Origin: Pseudomonas fluorescens
GTDB lineage: Bacteria > Pseudomonadota > Gammaproteobacteria > Pseudomonadales > Pseudomonadaceae
Reading direction: 5' to 3'
Length of the DNA: 64,000 bases
Assembly (NCBI RefSeq): GCF_000730425.1
Contig: NZ_CP008896.1
Span: forward strand, 5,394,001-5,458,000
In this document: one piece after another, positions 9,092 through 17,926 of the stretch
Layout: every line of letters starts with the position of its first letter
How positions within the stretch are numbered: position 1 is the first letter of the stretch
Notes under the pieces: model-generated
What the model was told of the DNA's origin: nothing
The model's database searches: none
Seen by the model: only the letters and a program-made list of their open reading frames with translations
Position numbers and translations under genes: made by a program

Positions 9092-9180
9092 CTGTAGGAG
9101 CTGGCTTGCCAGCGATGCAGGCACCTCGGTGTATCAGTCACACTGAGTTGATGCTATCGCTGGCAAGCCAGCTCCTACAG
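9092..9180. repeat. REP inverted pair (GGAGCTGGCTTGCCAGCGAT type)
   Basis: Two nearly perfect inverted copies of CTGTAGGAGCTGGCTTGCC..GCGAT with a 39-base spacer. They can form one long stem-loop after the TPM operon. The class recurs at 45301-45388 and, as single copies, at 18472, 53073 and 63627. Confidence 0.85.
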
Positions 9181-9294
9181 ATGGTGGGGCTGCATCATTT
9201 TGAATGGCGCTGACCGTTGGGCAAATAACTCCGTGCCCTGAGCCCTCATCCCCCCTAAAATGCCCGGCATTCCCTGCCCGAGGCGTTTTTGTTC

Positions 9295-10512
9295 ATGTCT
9301 GTCACCGCTAAACCTGCCAGCCCCGCGCCGGATCACCATGCCCAGTTCATCGAGCTGCTGCGCGCAAGCCTTGAGCAGAACGCCTTTATCAAGCTGGTGC
9401 TGGCCAAGTACGTGGGCGATGAGGCAGATCTGCAGCGCTTGATCATCAAGCCCGTGGCGGTCAAGGAGCAGGCGTGCCTGTCCTTCGTCTATCGCTACAA
9501 GACCCGTGACATCACCAAGAACTTCTCCCTGGCAGAGGGCGTCGCGACCATTGCCGCGCTGTTGCCGGCCTCGTTCAAGAACGCCCATTTGTTGTCCCTG
9601 GACGACGAAGCGCAGTTGGAATACAGCAAGAAGAACAAAAGCTCGCTGTTCAAGAGCAAGCCCCAGCAGCTGCGTGAAGCACCGTCCGCCGAGCACAACC
9701 GCGAGAAGCACCGCTTCCTCGACCTGAACCGACCCTTTCTCGCCGACCTGGGTGTAACCAACGCCAAGCACGAGTTGATCCCGGCGATGTCGCGCAAGTG
9801 GAAGCAGATCAACAAGTTCATCGAGGTGTTCAGCCATGCGCTGACCTCATCCCCCTTGCAACTGGACCGGCCGGTGCAGGTCGCGGATTTTGGTTCGGGC
9901 AAGGGCTACCTCACGTTCGCTATCCACGACTACCTGCGCAACACCCTCAAGGCCGAGGGCCAGGTGACGGGCGTGGAGTTGCGTGAAGACATGGTGAGCC
10001 TGTGCAACACCGCTGCCGCCCGCCTGGAACACCCGGGGCTGGTGTTCAAGTGCGGTGACGTGCGCAGCGTGGCACCCAGCGAACTGGACGTGATGATCGC
10101 CCTGCATGCCTGCGACATCGCCACCGACTACGCGATCCACACCGGCATCCGCTCCGGGGCGTCGATCATCATGTGCTCGCCGTGCTGTCACAAACAGATC
10201 CGCTTGCAGATCCAGAGCCCGGCACTGCTCAAGCCGATGCTGCAATACGGCCTGCACCTGGGCCAGCAGGCAGAAATGCTCACCGACAGCTTGCGCGCGC
10301 TATTCCTGGAAGCCTGTGGCTATGAGACCAAGGTGTTCGAGTTCATCTCCCTGGACCACACCAACAAGAACAAGATGATTTTGGCGGTCAAGCGTGCCGA
10401 GCCTTCGGATAACGCGCAGTTGCTGGAGAAAATCCGCGAATTGAAGGCGTTCTACCAGATCAGCGAGCACTGCCTGGAAACCCTGCTGCGGGCCGATAAT
10501 TACCTGCCCTGA
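9295..10512 (+). CDS. Class I SAM-dependent methyltransferase (METTL25/RRNAD1-like)
   Basis: A 405-residue protein with a class I methyltransferase core starting near residue 195: motif I VADFGSGKGYLTFAIHDYL, acidic motif TGVELREDMV, and the later CSPCCHKQIR segment typical of the Methyltransf_32 (METTL25/RRNAD1) group. The N-terminal half has a lysine-rich stretch (KKNKSSLFKSKPQQLREAP), suggesting RNA binding. The target is unknown; rRNA or protein are both possible. The ATG at 9295 was preferred over an in-frame TTG six bases earlier. It is flanked by REP pairs on both sides and looks monocistronic. Confidence 0.75.
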   Translation: MSVTAKPASPAPDHHAQFIELLRASLEQNAFIKLVLAKYVGDEADLQRLIIKPVAVKEQACLSFVYRYKTRDITKNFSLAEGVATIAALLPASFKNAHLLSLDDEAQLEYSKKNKSSLFKSKPQQLREAPSAEHNREKHRFLDLNRPFLADLGVTNAKHELIPAMSRKWKQINKFIEVFSHALTSSPLQLDRPVQVADFGSGKGYLTFAIHDYLRNTLKAEGQVTGVELREDMVSLCNTAAARLEHPGLVFKCGDVRSVAPSELDVMIALHACDIATDYAIHTGIRSGASIIMCSPCCHKQIRLQIQSPALLKPMLQYGLHLGQQAEMLTDSLRALFLEACGYETKVFEFISLDHTNKNKMILAVKRAEPSDNAQLLEKIRELKAFYQISEHCLETLLRADNYLP

Positions 10513-10517
10513 AGACA

Positions 10518-10609
10518 ATGTGGGAGCGGGCTTGCCCGCGAAAGCGGTGGATCAGCCAATACATACGGCGACTGACCCACCGCTTTCGCGAGCAAGCCCG
10601 CTCCCACAT
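10518..10609. repeat. REP inverted pair (GGGAGCGGGCTTGCCCGCG type)
   Basis: Inverted copies of ATGTGGGAGCGGGCTTGC.CGCGAAAGCGGTGG separated by about 26 bases, filling the space between the convergent methyltransferase and EamA genes. It directly abuts the EamA stop codon and probably stops transcription from both sides. Confidence 0.85.
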
Positions 10610-11509
10610 TTAGAGTGTATGCGGCTTGGGAACGGGCGCAGCCTGCACGGCTGTCTTGCGCCCCAGCATCACCGTCACGATCACCCCGCAGGCAAACAGC
10701 CAGGTAATCGGCTCAATGTGCTCGCCAAAAAACAGCGCGGAAAAGGCAATGGTGAAAAAGATCTGCAGCAGTTGGATCTGGCTGACCCGTGCGATCCCGC
10801 CCATGGCCAGCCCGGCATACCAGGCAAAGAATCCCAGGAACTGCGAGAACAACGAGACGTAGCCAAACGCCCACCAGGTGCGGGCCGAGATGGCGCCTTC
10901 ATGTTGCAGCGCAAGATACGTCACCGGCCCGATCAACAGCGGTGTCGACAGCACCAGCGCCCAGCAGATCACCTGCCAGCCGCCCATTTCCTTGGCCAGG
11001 CGGCCACCCTCGGCATAACCCAAACCGCCCACGGCAATCGCCCCGAGCATCAGAAGGTCGCCGGCCTGGATGCTGCCGGCCCCCGTGATCAACGCATAAC
11101 CGAGCACCAGCGCACTGCCCAGCGCCGCGCAGGCCCAGAAGGCTTTTGACGGTCGCTCATGGGACAACCACGCCGCATACAACGCGACGCACAGCGGCTG
11201 CAGGCCGTTGACCAGGGCGCCGTGGGAGGCGGGCAGGGTTTGCATGGCCCAGGCCGACAACACCGGGAAGCCGAGGATCACCCCGGCAATCACCAGTGTC
11301 AGGCCGCGAACCTGGCGCCAGGTCGGCCAGGCTTCGCGGCGCCACAGCAACAGCAAGGCCGCTGGTACCGCCGCGAACAGGGCGCGCCCCAGGCCATTGA
11401 GCAAGGGATGGATTTCCTGCACCACGATGCGAGTGAAGGGCAGGGTCAGGCTGAAGATGATGACGCCGAGCAGGCCGAGGGCCATGCCGGTGTTTTCGCG
11501 CGAGTTCAT
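10610..11509 (-). CDS. EamA/DMT family transporter
   Basis: A 299-residue inner-membrane protein with about ten hydrophobic segments arranged as two five-helix EamA repeats, the drug/metabolite transporter layout. Members export amino acids, metabolites or drugs; the substrate is not evident. The ATG at 11509 (MNSRENTG) directly precedes the first membrane segment; a longer frame to 11557 adds an unlikely polar extension. It is a single gene bounded by REP pairs. Confidence 0.85.
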   Translation of the reverse strand: MNSRENTGMALGLLGVIIFSLTLPFTRIVVQEIHPLLNGLGRALFAAVPAALLLLWRREAWPTWRQVRGLTLVIAGVILGFPVLSAWAMQTLPASHGALVNGLQPLCVALYAAWLSHERPSKAFWACAALGSALVLGYALITGAGSIQAGDLLMLGAIAVGGLGYAEGGRLAKEMGGWQVICWALVLSTPLLIGPVTYLALQHEGAISARTWWAFGYVSLFSQFLGFFAWYAGLAMGGIARVSQIQLLQIFFTIAFSALFFGEHIEPITWLFACGVIVTVMLGRKTAVQAAPVPKPHTL

Positions 11510-11610
11510 GGGCACAACCGGATCGAATGGGCTGGAAGAGGCTGCCCATCTAGCCACAAAGCCCGCAGGGCGCGGGCTTACAGCTGGGTGCAGATTGAAC
11601 CGTACAGTTC

Positions 11611-11695
11611 CTGTAGGCGCCGGCTTGCCGGCGATGGCGTCCTTAAAAACAACGCTGGCTCAAGGGCCTCATCGCCGGCAAGCCGGCTCCTACAG
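11611..11695. repeat. REP inverted pair (GGAGCCGGCTTGCCGGCGATGG type)
   Basis: Inverted copies of CTGTAGG.GCCGGCTTGCCGGCGATG separated by about 30 bases, ending 3 bases before the receptor gene's stop codon region. The same type recurs at 15981-16065, so the surface-signalling cluster is bracketed by two copies of one REP class. Confidence 0.85.
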
Positions 11696-11697
11696 GG

Positions 11698-14265
11698 TCA
11701 GAAGAACCGGGTCACGCTGATCTTGGCGTTGCGTCCGACGCTGGTGGCGCTGTCGCCACTCAAGGCTGGCATGTAGCTGCGGTTGAACAGGTTATCGACG
11801 GTGAAGTTGACTTCGGTGCCCTTGAGGTACGCCTGTTGCGGCGTCCATTTGGCGAACAGGCCCTGGGTGTCGTAGCTGGCGTTGGCGTATTGGTCGTAAA
11901 ACCGGTCGCCGAAGCTACTGTTCAGGCCACTTGAGTATTTGTCACTGGGCAGGCGATCGGTCTTGCGCACGAACTGTCCTTGCCAGCCCACTTGTGCGTC
12001 CCACGCGGGAATCTTGGTACCCAGCACGGCGACCCACTTGGCCGGTGGAATGTCACGGGCCCAGACGTGAATGTCGCTGGCCCACGGGTTGGTGTAAGGG
12101 TTTTCGCGTTTGCCGGTGGCCCACGAGTAGCTCAGGGAGCCGAACAGATAGGTCGAGTCGTAGTAGCCCTCGAGCTCGAAGCCCTTGATGGTCATGCTGC
12201 CGATGTTGCGGTAGTTGGTTTTCGACGCCATGTCGGTGCAGACGTCGGCGATGGAGCCTTTTACGTAGTTCTGTTCCCGGCAGCCGAGGCCGGTGGCCTT
12301 GAAGATCTCGTCCTCGATTTTGTTGTGGAACAGCGTCGTGCGCAGTTGCAGGCTGTCGCCGCCGGCAATCACGTTGGCGAAGCTGGTGATGTTGCCCACG
12401 GTGATGGCGGTGATGCGCTCCGGGTCGAGGTTGCGGCTGGTGGAGGTGCGGCTGCCCAGGCCCTGGACTTCGTATTGTTCGTCGATGACCGGCGCGCGCC
12501 AGGTGCGGCTCCAGTTGGCGAACAGCACCACGTCCGGGGTGACTTTCCAGAACGCCGCCAGGCGTGGCGACCAGCCGGCATAAGTGCGGTCGCTATAGTC
12601 GTGGCCGAAGGCCGGGTCGGGGTTGCTGTAGTACGGCGCATCGTTGGCTTTGCCACGGTTGACCACATGGTCATAACGCAGCGACGGGGTGATGGTCACG
12701 TCGCCCAGGGTCACGGCGTCCTGGATATAAAACGCATGGGTATCGACCTTGCCGTGGGGCATGAAGGCTGGCTGGAAGTGCCCGTAGTTGTACTTGGGCG
12801 TGTTGTAGGTGGCGCCGGGCATCCAGCTTTCGGTGTCGCGAATGTGCTTGCGGATCTGCACCCCGGTGGTCAAGGCATGGTCCAGCGGGCCGCTGTTGAA
12901 GCGGCTGATGTTGCGCAGCTCAAGGATCTTGTCGGTGTAGGCGGTATCCATCTTGCGCCCGCCAGAGGACAGGCCGATGACGGCCGTGGCGTCGCGCTCG
13001 TCGGTCTGGTCGGTGTTGGACTCCGAGTAGCTGAGTTTCATGTCGATCAGCGGGTTGTCCAGGGGCTGGTATTCGTACTTGCCCGACCAGGTGGTATCGA
13101 CGGTTTGGCGGTTGGCCAGGAAGCGCCTTACGGCAGCGTCGTAGCCATAGCGGTCGATCTCGGCCTTGCGCGGTGGCGATGGATAGCTTCTGGCCGAAAA
13201 AGGTGTCCAGCGTTCGCTGTTGGCCCGGGAGTAGGAGAAACCGAGGCTGTGCTCATCGGTGAGGTACATGTTCAGTTTGAACAGTTGGCCGTTCACATCC
13301 TGGGCACTGTTGGGCAGGCGCTGGGGGTTGATCGGGTATTCCTTGCTGTCGTAGTCACGGGCTGCGGCCAGCTTCATATCGCCGCCGTCGCGCTTGGTCA
13401 GGTAGGCCAGGGCATCGATGCGGCCATCTTCGGTGCGGCCATACACGGCGCCGCTGTAGACCTGTTCATGGTCGTTGCTGGCATACCCGTACTTGAGCAT
13501 CGCACCGCTGTTGCGCCCGTCCTTGAGCAGGTCTGGCGCATCCTTGGCGATCATGTTGACCGTACCGCCAAACCCGCCGTTACCGGTGAAGGCCGAGTGC
13601 GGGCCTTTTTCCACCTCGACGCTCTTGATCATCTCGGGCTCGATAAACACGGTGCCCTGCTGATAGCGCTCGAAACCGCTTTTGGTCGCGCCATCGACGG
13701 TCATTGGCACATCTTCGGCTTCGCCCATCCCGCGAATGTTGATGATCTGGCCGCCCGGTTTCATCGAGCCGCCCATGGTCACTCCCGGCAGCGTCTGCAC
13801 CAGGCTGGCGATGTTGTTGGGCTGCAGGCGGTCGATGTCGGCCTGGGACAGGGTGGAGCGGCCGACGGTGCTGGCGTCGACTTCGTTGCCGGTACCGATC
13901 ACGCTCAAGGCGTCCAGCTGCACGCTGGCGCTGTTGGTGGTGCGGCTTTCCTCGGGGCGCACGACATAGGTGCTGCCTATTTTGATCAGGGTGAACTCGC
14001 CGGTCTTGAGCAGGGTACGGATCGCCGCTTCGGGGGTGAACTCGCCGTTGATCGCGGGCGCCTGGATATTCTTCAACAGGTTTTCATCGAACAGCAGCTG
14101 GATTTTTGCCTGCTGCGCGACCTGGCTCAGGGACGTGGCCAGGGGTTGGGCAGGCAGTTGCAGTTTGAACGCGTCGGCCTGGGCCGTGAGGCTGACGGCC
14201 AGGCAGGCGGCGATGAGTGTCGGTCGAAGAAACAGGTGCTGGGCAAGGCAAGGCGCGCGAAACAT
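11698..14265 (-). CDS. TonB-dependent receptor with STN signalling domain, HasR-like
   Basis: An 855-residue outer-membrane receptor. Order: signal peptide (to about residue 31, ending SLTAQA), STN secretin/TonB signalling domain (about 34-105, LPAQPLATSLSQVAQQA), plug (about 120-240, with LPGVTMGGSMKPGGQ, NIRGMG and EKGPHSAFTGNGGFGGTV), then a 22-strand barrel ending in phenylalanine (SVTRFF). The plug resembles P. aeruginosa HasR, a heme/hemophore receptor, and WRAPVIDEQYE in the barrel matches the FRAP region of heme receptors. The ATG at 14265 has a strong TGGGGGA ribosome site. The STN domain would pass the signal to the FecR protein encoded upstream. Heme is the best guess; no hemophore gene (hasA) is adjacent. 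Confidence 0.85.
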   Translation of the reverse strand: MFRAPCLAQHLFLRPTLIAACLAVSLTAQADAFKLQLPAQPLATSLSQVAQQAKIQLLFDENLLKNIQAPAINGEFTPEAAIRTLLKTGEFTLIKIGSTYVVRPEESRTTNSASVQLDALSVIGTGNEVDASTVGRSTLSQADIDRLQPNNIASLVQTLPGVTMGGSMKPGGQIINIRGMGEAEDVPMTVDGATKSGFERYQQGTVFIEPEMIKSVEVEKGPHSAFTGNGGFGGTVNMIAKDAPDLLKDGRNSGAMLKYGYASNDHEQVYSGAVYGRTEDGRIDALAYLTKRDGGDMKLAAARDYDSKEYPINPQRLPNSAQDVNGQLFKLNMYLTDEHSLGFSYSRANSERWTPFSARSYPSPPRKAEIDRYGYDAAVRRFLANRQTVDTTWSGKYEYQPLDNPLIDMKLSYSESNTDQTDERDATAVIGLSSGGRKMDTAYTDKILELRNISRFNSGPLDHALTTGVQIRKHIRDTESWMPGATYNTPKYNYGHFQPAFMPHGKVDTHAFYIQDAVTLGDVTITPSLRYDHVVNRGKANDAPYYSNPDPAFGHDYSDRTYAGWSPRLAAFWKVTPDVVLFANWSRTWRAPVIDEQYEVQGLGSRTSTSRNLDPERITAITVGNITSFANVIAGGDSLQLRTTLFHNKIEDEIFKATGLGCREQNYVKGSIADVCTDMASKTNYRNIGSMTIKGFELEGYYDSTYLFGSLSYSWATGKRENPYTNPWASDIHVWARDIPPAKWVAVLGTKIPAWDAQVGWQGQFVRKTDRLPSDKYSSGLNSSFGDRFYDQYANASYDTQGLFAKWTPQQAYLKGTEVNFTVDNLFNRSYMPALSGDSATSVGRNAKISVTRFF

Positions 14266-14383
14266 GAAATCCCCCAAGGCGGCTCAATAGCCAAAAAAGG
14301 CATGCGTATCAAACGCAGACCGGAGGAAGACGCGGCAGGGAAAAAAATCCTCACATGCGAATGCAAAATATTCTCAAGTAATG
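14266..14383 (-). promoter_or_regulatory. Receptor promoter region between fecR and receptor
   Basis: 118 bases, AT-richer than the genes, between the anti-sigma gene and the receptor. Read on the minus strand it contains ATTACTTGAGAATATTTTGC (14371-14390 region, overlapping the end of fecR), which looks like a promoter or Fur-type element. Receptors of this kind are usually transcribed from their own ECF-sigma-dependent promoter, so one is expected here; the exact element is not proven. Confidence 0.35.
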
Positions 14384-15352
14384 CTACTTGCGCGCTTCGA
14401 TACGCAGGTTGCCGTCATCCAGGGGCACGGTTTTCACGGGTAGCAGGGCAGGCAGGGCATTGAGCAGTGCGTCCGGGTCATTCACATCAAGGTTGCCGGA
14501 AATTTTCAATTGCGCCACCGGGCCATCAGCCAACACCACGGCCTTGGACCGGTACAGGCTCAGCTCATCCAACAGGCTGGCCAGTTCGCGGTTGCGAAAG
14601 GACAAGTGCCCGCTGCGCCAGTCGGCAACTTCGCCAGCGGCCAGGGTCTGTTGCTGAACGGAGCCCTTGGCGTAGCTGTAGGTCGCCCGCTGTTGGGCAC
14701 CGAGCATGACGGCGCTGGCTTTAGGGTCGGGGGCGAAGGCGACCCGCCCGTGGGCCACACTGACCACCAGTTGCTGCTGGCTGCGACGCACATCAAACGC
14801 GGTACCCACCACCCGCACATCGGCTTCGCCAGCGCGCACGAACAGTGGTCGCTCCTTGTCGGGGGCTACCTCCACGTATAACTGGCCCTGGTCCAGATGG
14901 ATCACGCGGCGATGGGCATCGAAGTCCACCTGCAACTGCGTGCTGGCGTTGACGTACAAGGTGCTGCCGTCCGGCAGGTCCAGGGTGCGCATGCCTTTGT
15001 CCTGCGCCGCGACCTCGGTGTGATAGAGCCCGCGCGGGGCGCCCAGGTTACTGGCGAGCAAGGCGCAGACCAGTGCGGCTGCCACCGCCAGCGCCGGGCG
15101 CCAGGGAGCCGCTTTGCGTGTAGGCAAGGGCACGGGTTTGTTCAGTTGTTGCAACTCACCCAGGTCGGCCCACAACTGTTCGAATTCGGCGTAGGCGCGT
15201 GCATGGGCCGGCACGGCGTGCCAGGTGGCGAAGGCCTTGCGGTCCAGCGTGCCGACTTCGTCGCGATTGCGCGCAAACCAACTGGCAGCCTGGGCATCGA
15301 TGGTGTCGTGCTCATCCATTTCGTGGCCGTCGCGGTTGCTCAAGCGGGTCAT
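14384..15352 (-). CDS. FecR family anti-sigma factor
   Basis: A 322-residue FecR-type regulator: N-terminal cytoplasmic DUF4880-like region (ASWFARNRDEVGTLDRKAFATWHA, about residues 17-60), one membrane helix (about 85-105), then the periplasmic FecR domain (DLPDGSTLYVNASTQLQVDF and GTAFDVRRSQ) and an STN-like C-terminal domain. It holds the ECF sigma factor inactive, or activates it, depending on the receptor's signal. The start ATG at 15352 overlaps the sigma stop codon (ATGA), showing translational coupling. Much longer open frames upstream overlap the sigma gene and are not real. Confidence 0.9.
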   Translation of the reverse strand: MTRLSNRDGHEMDEHDTIDAQAASWFARNRDEVGTLDRKAFATWHAVPAHARAYAEFEQLWADLGELQQLNKPVPLPTRKAAPWRPALAVAAALVCALLASNLGAPRGLYHTEVAAQDKGMRTLDLPDGSTLYVNASTQLQVDFDAHRRVIHLDQGQLYVEVAPDKERPLFVRAGEADVRVVGTAFDVRRSQQQLVVSVAHGRVAFAPDPKASAVMLGAQQRATYSYAKGSVQQQTLAAGEVADWRSGHLSFRNRELASLLDELSLYRSKAVVLADGPVAQLKISGNLDVNDPDALLNALPALLPVKTVPLDDGNLRIEARK

Positions 15353-15888
15353 TCTGGCTGCTCCTTGCCCGGGTCTTTTTGAAGTCGCTGCTTGCAGTGC
15401 AGCAGGGCAAAGGCGATGTGCTTTTCCACCATGCTGATCGAAATGCCCATGCGCTCGGCAATCTGCGCCTGGCTCAGGCCTTCGAAGCGGTGCAGCATAA
15501 GGGCTTCTCGCCTGCGGGGCGAGAGTTCGGCGAGGACTTCTTTCAACTGTGCCAGGCGTTGGAGGCGTTGAGCGGCGGCCATGGGATCGTTTTGCTCGTC
15601 GGTGACAGGCTCGGCATCCCATTCGGCCTGTTCATGATGGACGCTGTGCCGCACCTTCTGTTTGCGCCAATGATCACGCAGCAGATTGCGTGCCATCTGA
15701 AACAGAAAGGCCCGTGGCTGCTCGACCTTGCCCCGGTCGCGGTAGTCCAGCCATTGGGTAAAGACATCCTGGGTCATGTCCGCCGCGTCGCTGGCGTTGT
15801 CCGTGCGTTTGCGCAGGTAATGCAGGATATCTGCATAGAACCCGCGACAGGCATCGGCCGACAACGGGTCGGGCTTGAAACGAGGCAT
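15349..15888 (-). CDS. ECF sigma factor, FecI/HasI type
   Basis: A 179-residue ECF sigma factor with region 2 (about residues 15-80, DAADMTQDVFTQWLDYRD) and region 4 (about 115-165, LSPRRREALMLHRFEGLSQAQIAERMGIS). It belongs to the iron-starvation group that drives transcription of the adjacent TonB receptor gene after a surface signal. Gene order sigma-fecR-receptor is the classical surface-signalling order. A candidate Fur site lies just upstream, so expression is expected to rise in iron limitation. Confidence 0.92.
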   Translation of the reverse strand: MPRFKPDPLSADACRGFYADILHYLRKRTDNASDAADMTQDVFTQWLDYRDRGKVEQPRAFLFQMARNLLRDHWRKQKVRHSVHHEQAEWDAEPVTDEQNDPMAAAQRLQRLAQLKEVLAELSPRRREALMLHRFEGLSQAQIAERMGISISMVEKHIAFALLHCKQRLQKDPGKEQPE

Positions 15889-15928
15889 GGATATCCTTCT
15901 TGACGCAGCACGCTGCAGAAAAGTCGCG

Positions 15929-15953
15929 AATGATATCGAGAATTATTGCTATT
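15929..15953 (-). promoter_or_regulatory. Candidate Fur box upstream of the ECF sigma gene
   Basis: The 19 bases GATATCGAGAATTATTGCT (15932-15950) match the Fur consensus GATAATGATAATCATTATC at 12 of 19 positions by my count, and lie about 45 bases upstream of the sigma start codon in an AT-rich stretch. This is the expected place for iron repression of a receptor-signalling operon. Confidence 0.55.
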
Positions 15954-15980
15954 TGTCTCCATGAAAATGCGTATATCACA

Positions 15981-16065
15981 TGCAGGAGCCGGCTTGCCGG
16001 CGATGGGGCCCTTGAGTCATACGTGGTTTTCAAGGACGCCATCGCCGGCAAGCCGGCTCCTACAG
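15981..16065. repeat. REP inverted pair (GGAGCCGGCTTGCCGGCGATGG type)
   Basis: Inverted copies of GCAGGAGCCGGCTTGCCGGCGATGG with a spacer of about 30 bases, lying between the sigma promoter and the end of the DapA-like gene. Same class as 11611-11695. Confidence 0.85.
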
Positions 16066-16073
16066 GGGGAGGG

Positions 16074-16961
16074 TTAACCCAGGGTTTTCAGAAGCTCCTG
16101 CAGACGGGTGCAGCCTTCTGCATCCAGCGGGAACACCGGCAAGCGTGGATTACCTACTTCCAGCCCGGACATGCGCAGGCCAGCCTTGATCGTTGCTGGC
16201 AAGCCACCCTTGAGGATGAAGTCCAGCAACGGCAACTGGCGATAAAACACGTCGCGTGCCCGATTCAGGTCATTGGCCAAGATCGCCTGGTACAGGTCCA
16301 GATTGAGTTGCGGGATCAAGTTCGGTGCGGCGGTGCACCAGCCCCTGGCACCCGCAGCAAAGGCTTCCAGGGCCAGCGGGTTGCAGCCGTTGTAGAACGG
16401 TAGCTGGCCTTCACTCAGACGATACAACTGGTGCATGCGCTGGATATCGCCAGTGCTTTCCTTGACCATCGTGACGTTGTCGACGCTGTCGACAATGCGC
16501 ATGATCAACTCCACCGACATATCCGTGCCGCTGGTGGCCGGGTTGTTGTAGAGCATGATCGGCACACCGATGCTGTCGCCGATGGTGGCGTAGTGCTTGA
16601 GGATCTGGGCGTCACTGAGTTTCCAGTACGACGCCGGCAGCACCATGACCACATCGGCGCCGTGGGCTTCGGCGAAGCGCGCACGGCGTACGGCATTGGC
16701 GGTGGTCAGGTCGGAGACGCTGACGATGGTCGGCACGCGCTTGGCGACTTTTTGAATGCTGTAGGCGCTGACTTCCTCCCATTGCGCATCGCTCAAGTAA
16801 GCGCCTTCACCGGTGCTGCCCAATGGCGCAATGGCGTGCACGCCGCTGTCGATCAAGCGGTCGATCGAGTGGCCCAGGGCGTCGAGGTCGACAATACTGC
16901 CGTCGGCGCTGAACGGGGTGATGGTGTAGCCGATGATGCCGTGAATAGTAGGGCTGGACAT
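16074..16961 (-). CDS. Dihydrodipicolinate synthase/N-acetylneuraminate lyase family protein
   Basis: A 295-residue (beta/alpha)8 aldolase of the DapA/NAL family. The catalytic residues are visible: Tyr138 in MLYNNPATSG and Schiff-base Lys167 in TMVKESTG; the GSTGEG pyruvate-binding loop is at 48-53. The cluster context (class II aldolase, cupin-type regulator) argues for a catabolic pyruvate- or oxoacid-releasing aldolase rather than lysine biosynthesis. Substrate unknown. It starts 25 bases after the class II aldolase gene and is very likely in one operon with it. Confidence 0.88.
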   Translation of the reverse strand: MSSPTIHGIIGYTITPFSADGSIVDLDALGHSIDRLIDSGVHAIAPLGSTGEGAYLSDAQWEEVSAYSIQKVAKRVPTIVSVSDLTTANAVRRARFAEAHGADVVMVLPASYWKLSDAQILKHYATIGDSIGVPIMLYNNPATSGTDMSVELIMRIVDSVDNVTMVKESTGDIQRMHQLYRLSEGQLPFYNGCNPLALEAFAAGARGWCTAAPNLIPQLNLDLYQAILANDLNRARDVFYRQLPLLDFILKGGLPATIKAGLRMSGLEVGNPRLPVFPLDAEGCTRLQELLKTLG

Positions 16962-16986
16962 GGAATGTCTCCGGTCGAAAAAGGCT

Positions 16987-17769
16987 TCAGTTCAGGCAAT
17001 CGGCGTGTTGGCGCAGGTTCTGCCGAGCGTAGTAGTTGAACGCGGCGCCGTGGCGCTTGGGCTTGGAGATCCAGTCATGGGCCTCGCGTCCCAACTGCGG
17101 CAGGATCGGCTTGACGGTTCCGGCGGCCATGGCCAGTAGTTGCAGTTTGGCCGCCCGTTCGATCAATAGTGCGATCACGCAGGCTTCTTCGATGGTGCTT
17201 CCGGTAGACAGCTGGCCGTGGTGGGACAGCAGGATGGCGCGCTTGTCGCCCAGGGCGCAGGTGATGATTTCGCCCTCTTCGTTACCCACCGGCACACCCG
17301 GCCAGGCTTCGAGGAATGCGCAGTCTTCATACAACGGGCACAGGTCCATGTGCGACACCTCCAGCGGCACTTCCAGCATCGACAGCGCGGCGATGTGGGT
17401 CGGGTGGGTGTGGATGATGCAGTTCACATCCGGCCGGCCACGGTACACCCAGCTGTGAAAACGGTTGGCCGGGTTGGGCATGCCGTGGCCTTCCAACACT
17501 TCCAGGTCTTCGTTGACCAGCAGCAGGTTGCTGGCGGTGATTTCATCGAAACCCAGGCCCAGTTGCTGGGTGTAGTAGGTGCCAGGCGTCGGGCCACGGG
17601 CAGTGATCTGCCCGGCCAGGCCGGAGTCGTGGCCGTTCTCGAACAGAATGCGGCAGGTCAGGGCCAGCTTTTGCCGGTCGGTCCACGTATTATCCGCCAG
17701 GGTACTTTGCATCTGGGTCAGCGCTTGCTTGACCAGTTGTTCTTTGGAGAGTGCTAATGTCTTGGCCAT
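16987..17769 (-). CDS. Class II aldolase/adducin family protein
   Basis: A 260-residue class II aldolase/adducin domain protein: N-terminal LTCRILFENGHDSGLAGQITAR, zinc-ligand motif HTHPTH (about residues 132-137) and a later LLSHHGQLSTGSTIEEA segment. Such enzymes cleave or decarboxylate phosphorylated or unphosphorylated sugar acids with a divalent metal. The start ATG at 17769 has an AAGGA ribosome site five bases upstream; the longer in-frame version to 17871 would run through the operator and is rejected. It is first in a two-gene operon with the DapA-like lyase and divergent from the XRE-cupin regulator. Confidence 0.87.
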   Translation of the reverse strand: MAKTLALSKEQLVKQALTQMQSTLADNTWTDRQKLALTCRILFENGHDSGLAGQITARGPTPGTYYTQQLGLGFDEITASNLLLVNEDLEVLEGHGMPNPANRFHSWVYRGRPDVNCIIHTHPTHIAALSMLEVPLEVSHMDLCPLYEDCAFLEAWPGVPVGNEEGEIITCALGDKRAILLSHHGQLSTGSTIEEACVIALLIERAAKLQLLAMAAGTVKPILPQLGREAHDWISKPKRHGAAFNYYARQNLRQHADCLN

Positions 17770-17846
17770 ATCGGTGTCCTTTGGGTGGTTCAATGGACGT
17801 CGATTTGCTGGTTCCCGCTGCTCGCAAGGTCGTTGGGTTCTGCAAA

Positions 17847-17880
17847 TGACACGAAAGATGCTATATGACACTTTGTGTCA
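17847..17880. promoter_or_regulatory. TGACAC operator in the divergent promoter region
   Basis: A perfect inverted repeat TGACAC-TTT-GTGTCA at 17866-17880, with an extra direct half-site TGACAC at 17847-17852. It lies between the class II aldolase gene and the XRE-cupin gene, just upstream of a TATAAT hexamer. Position and symmetry indicate the binding site of the adjacent XRE-type regulator, which would then control both transcription units. Confidence 0.6.
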
Positions 17881-17895
17881 TTGACAAGCTATAAT
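17865..17895 (+). promoter_or_regulatory. Candidate sigma-70 promoter of the XRE-cupin gene
   Basis: A perfect -10 hexamer TATAAT at 17890-17895 stands 32 bases before the start codon; ATGACA at 17865-17870 could serve as -35 with a long 19-base spacer. The -35 coincides with the TGACAC palindrome, so a bound repressor would block RNA polymerase. Confidence 0.5.
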
Positions 17896-17926
17896 CATCG
17901 AAACTTGTTTGGATTGATCGCTTCGC

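Noticed and set aside
9092..9180. Inverted repeats that might suggest CRISPR or transposon ends
   Set aside because: They occur as isolated pairs at many sites with no spacers, cas genes or transposase; they are REP elements.
11980..14463. An 827-codon open frame antisense to the TonB receptor
   Set aside because: It mirrors the receptor's codon structure, is rich in Gly, Ala, Val and His and has no ribosome site or domain; a GC-rich shadow frame.
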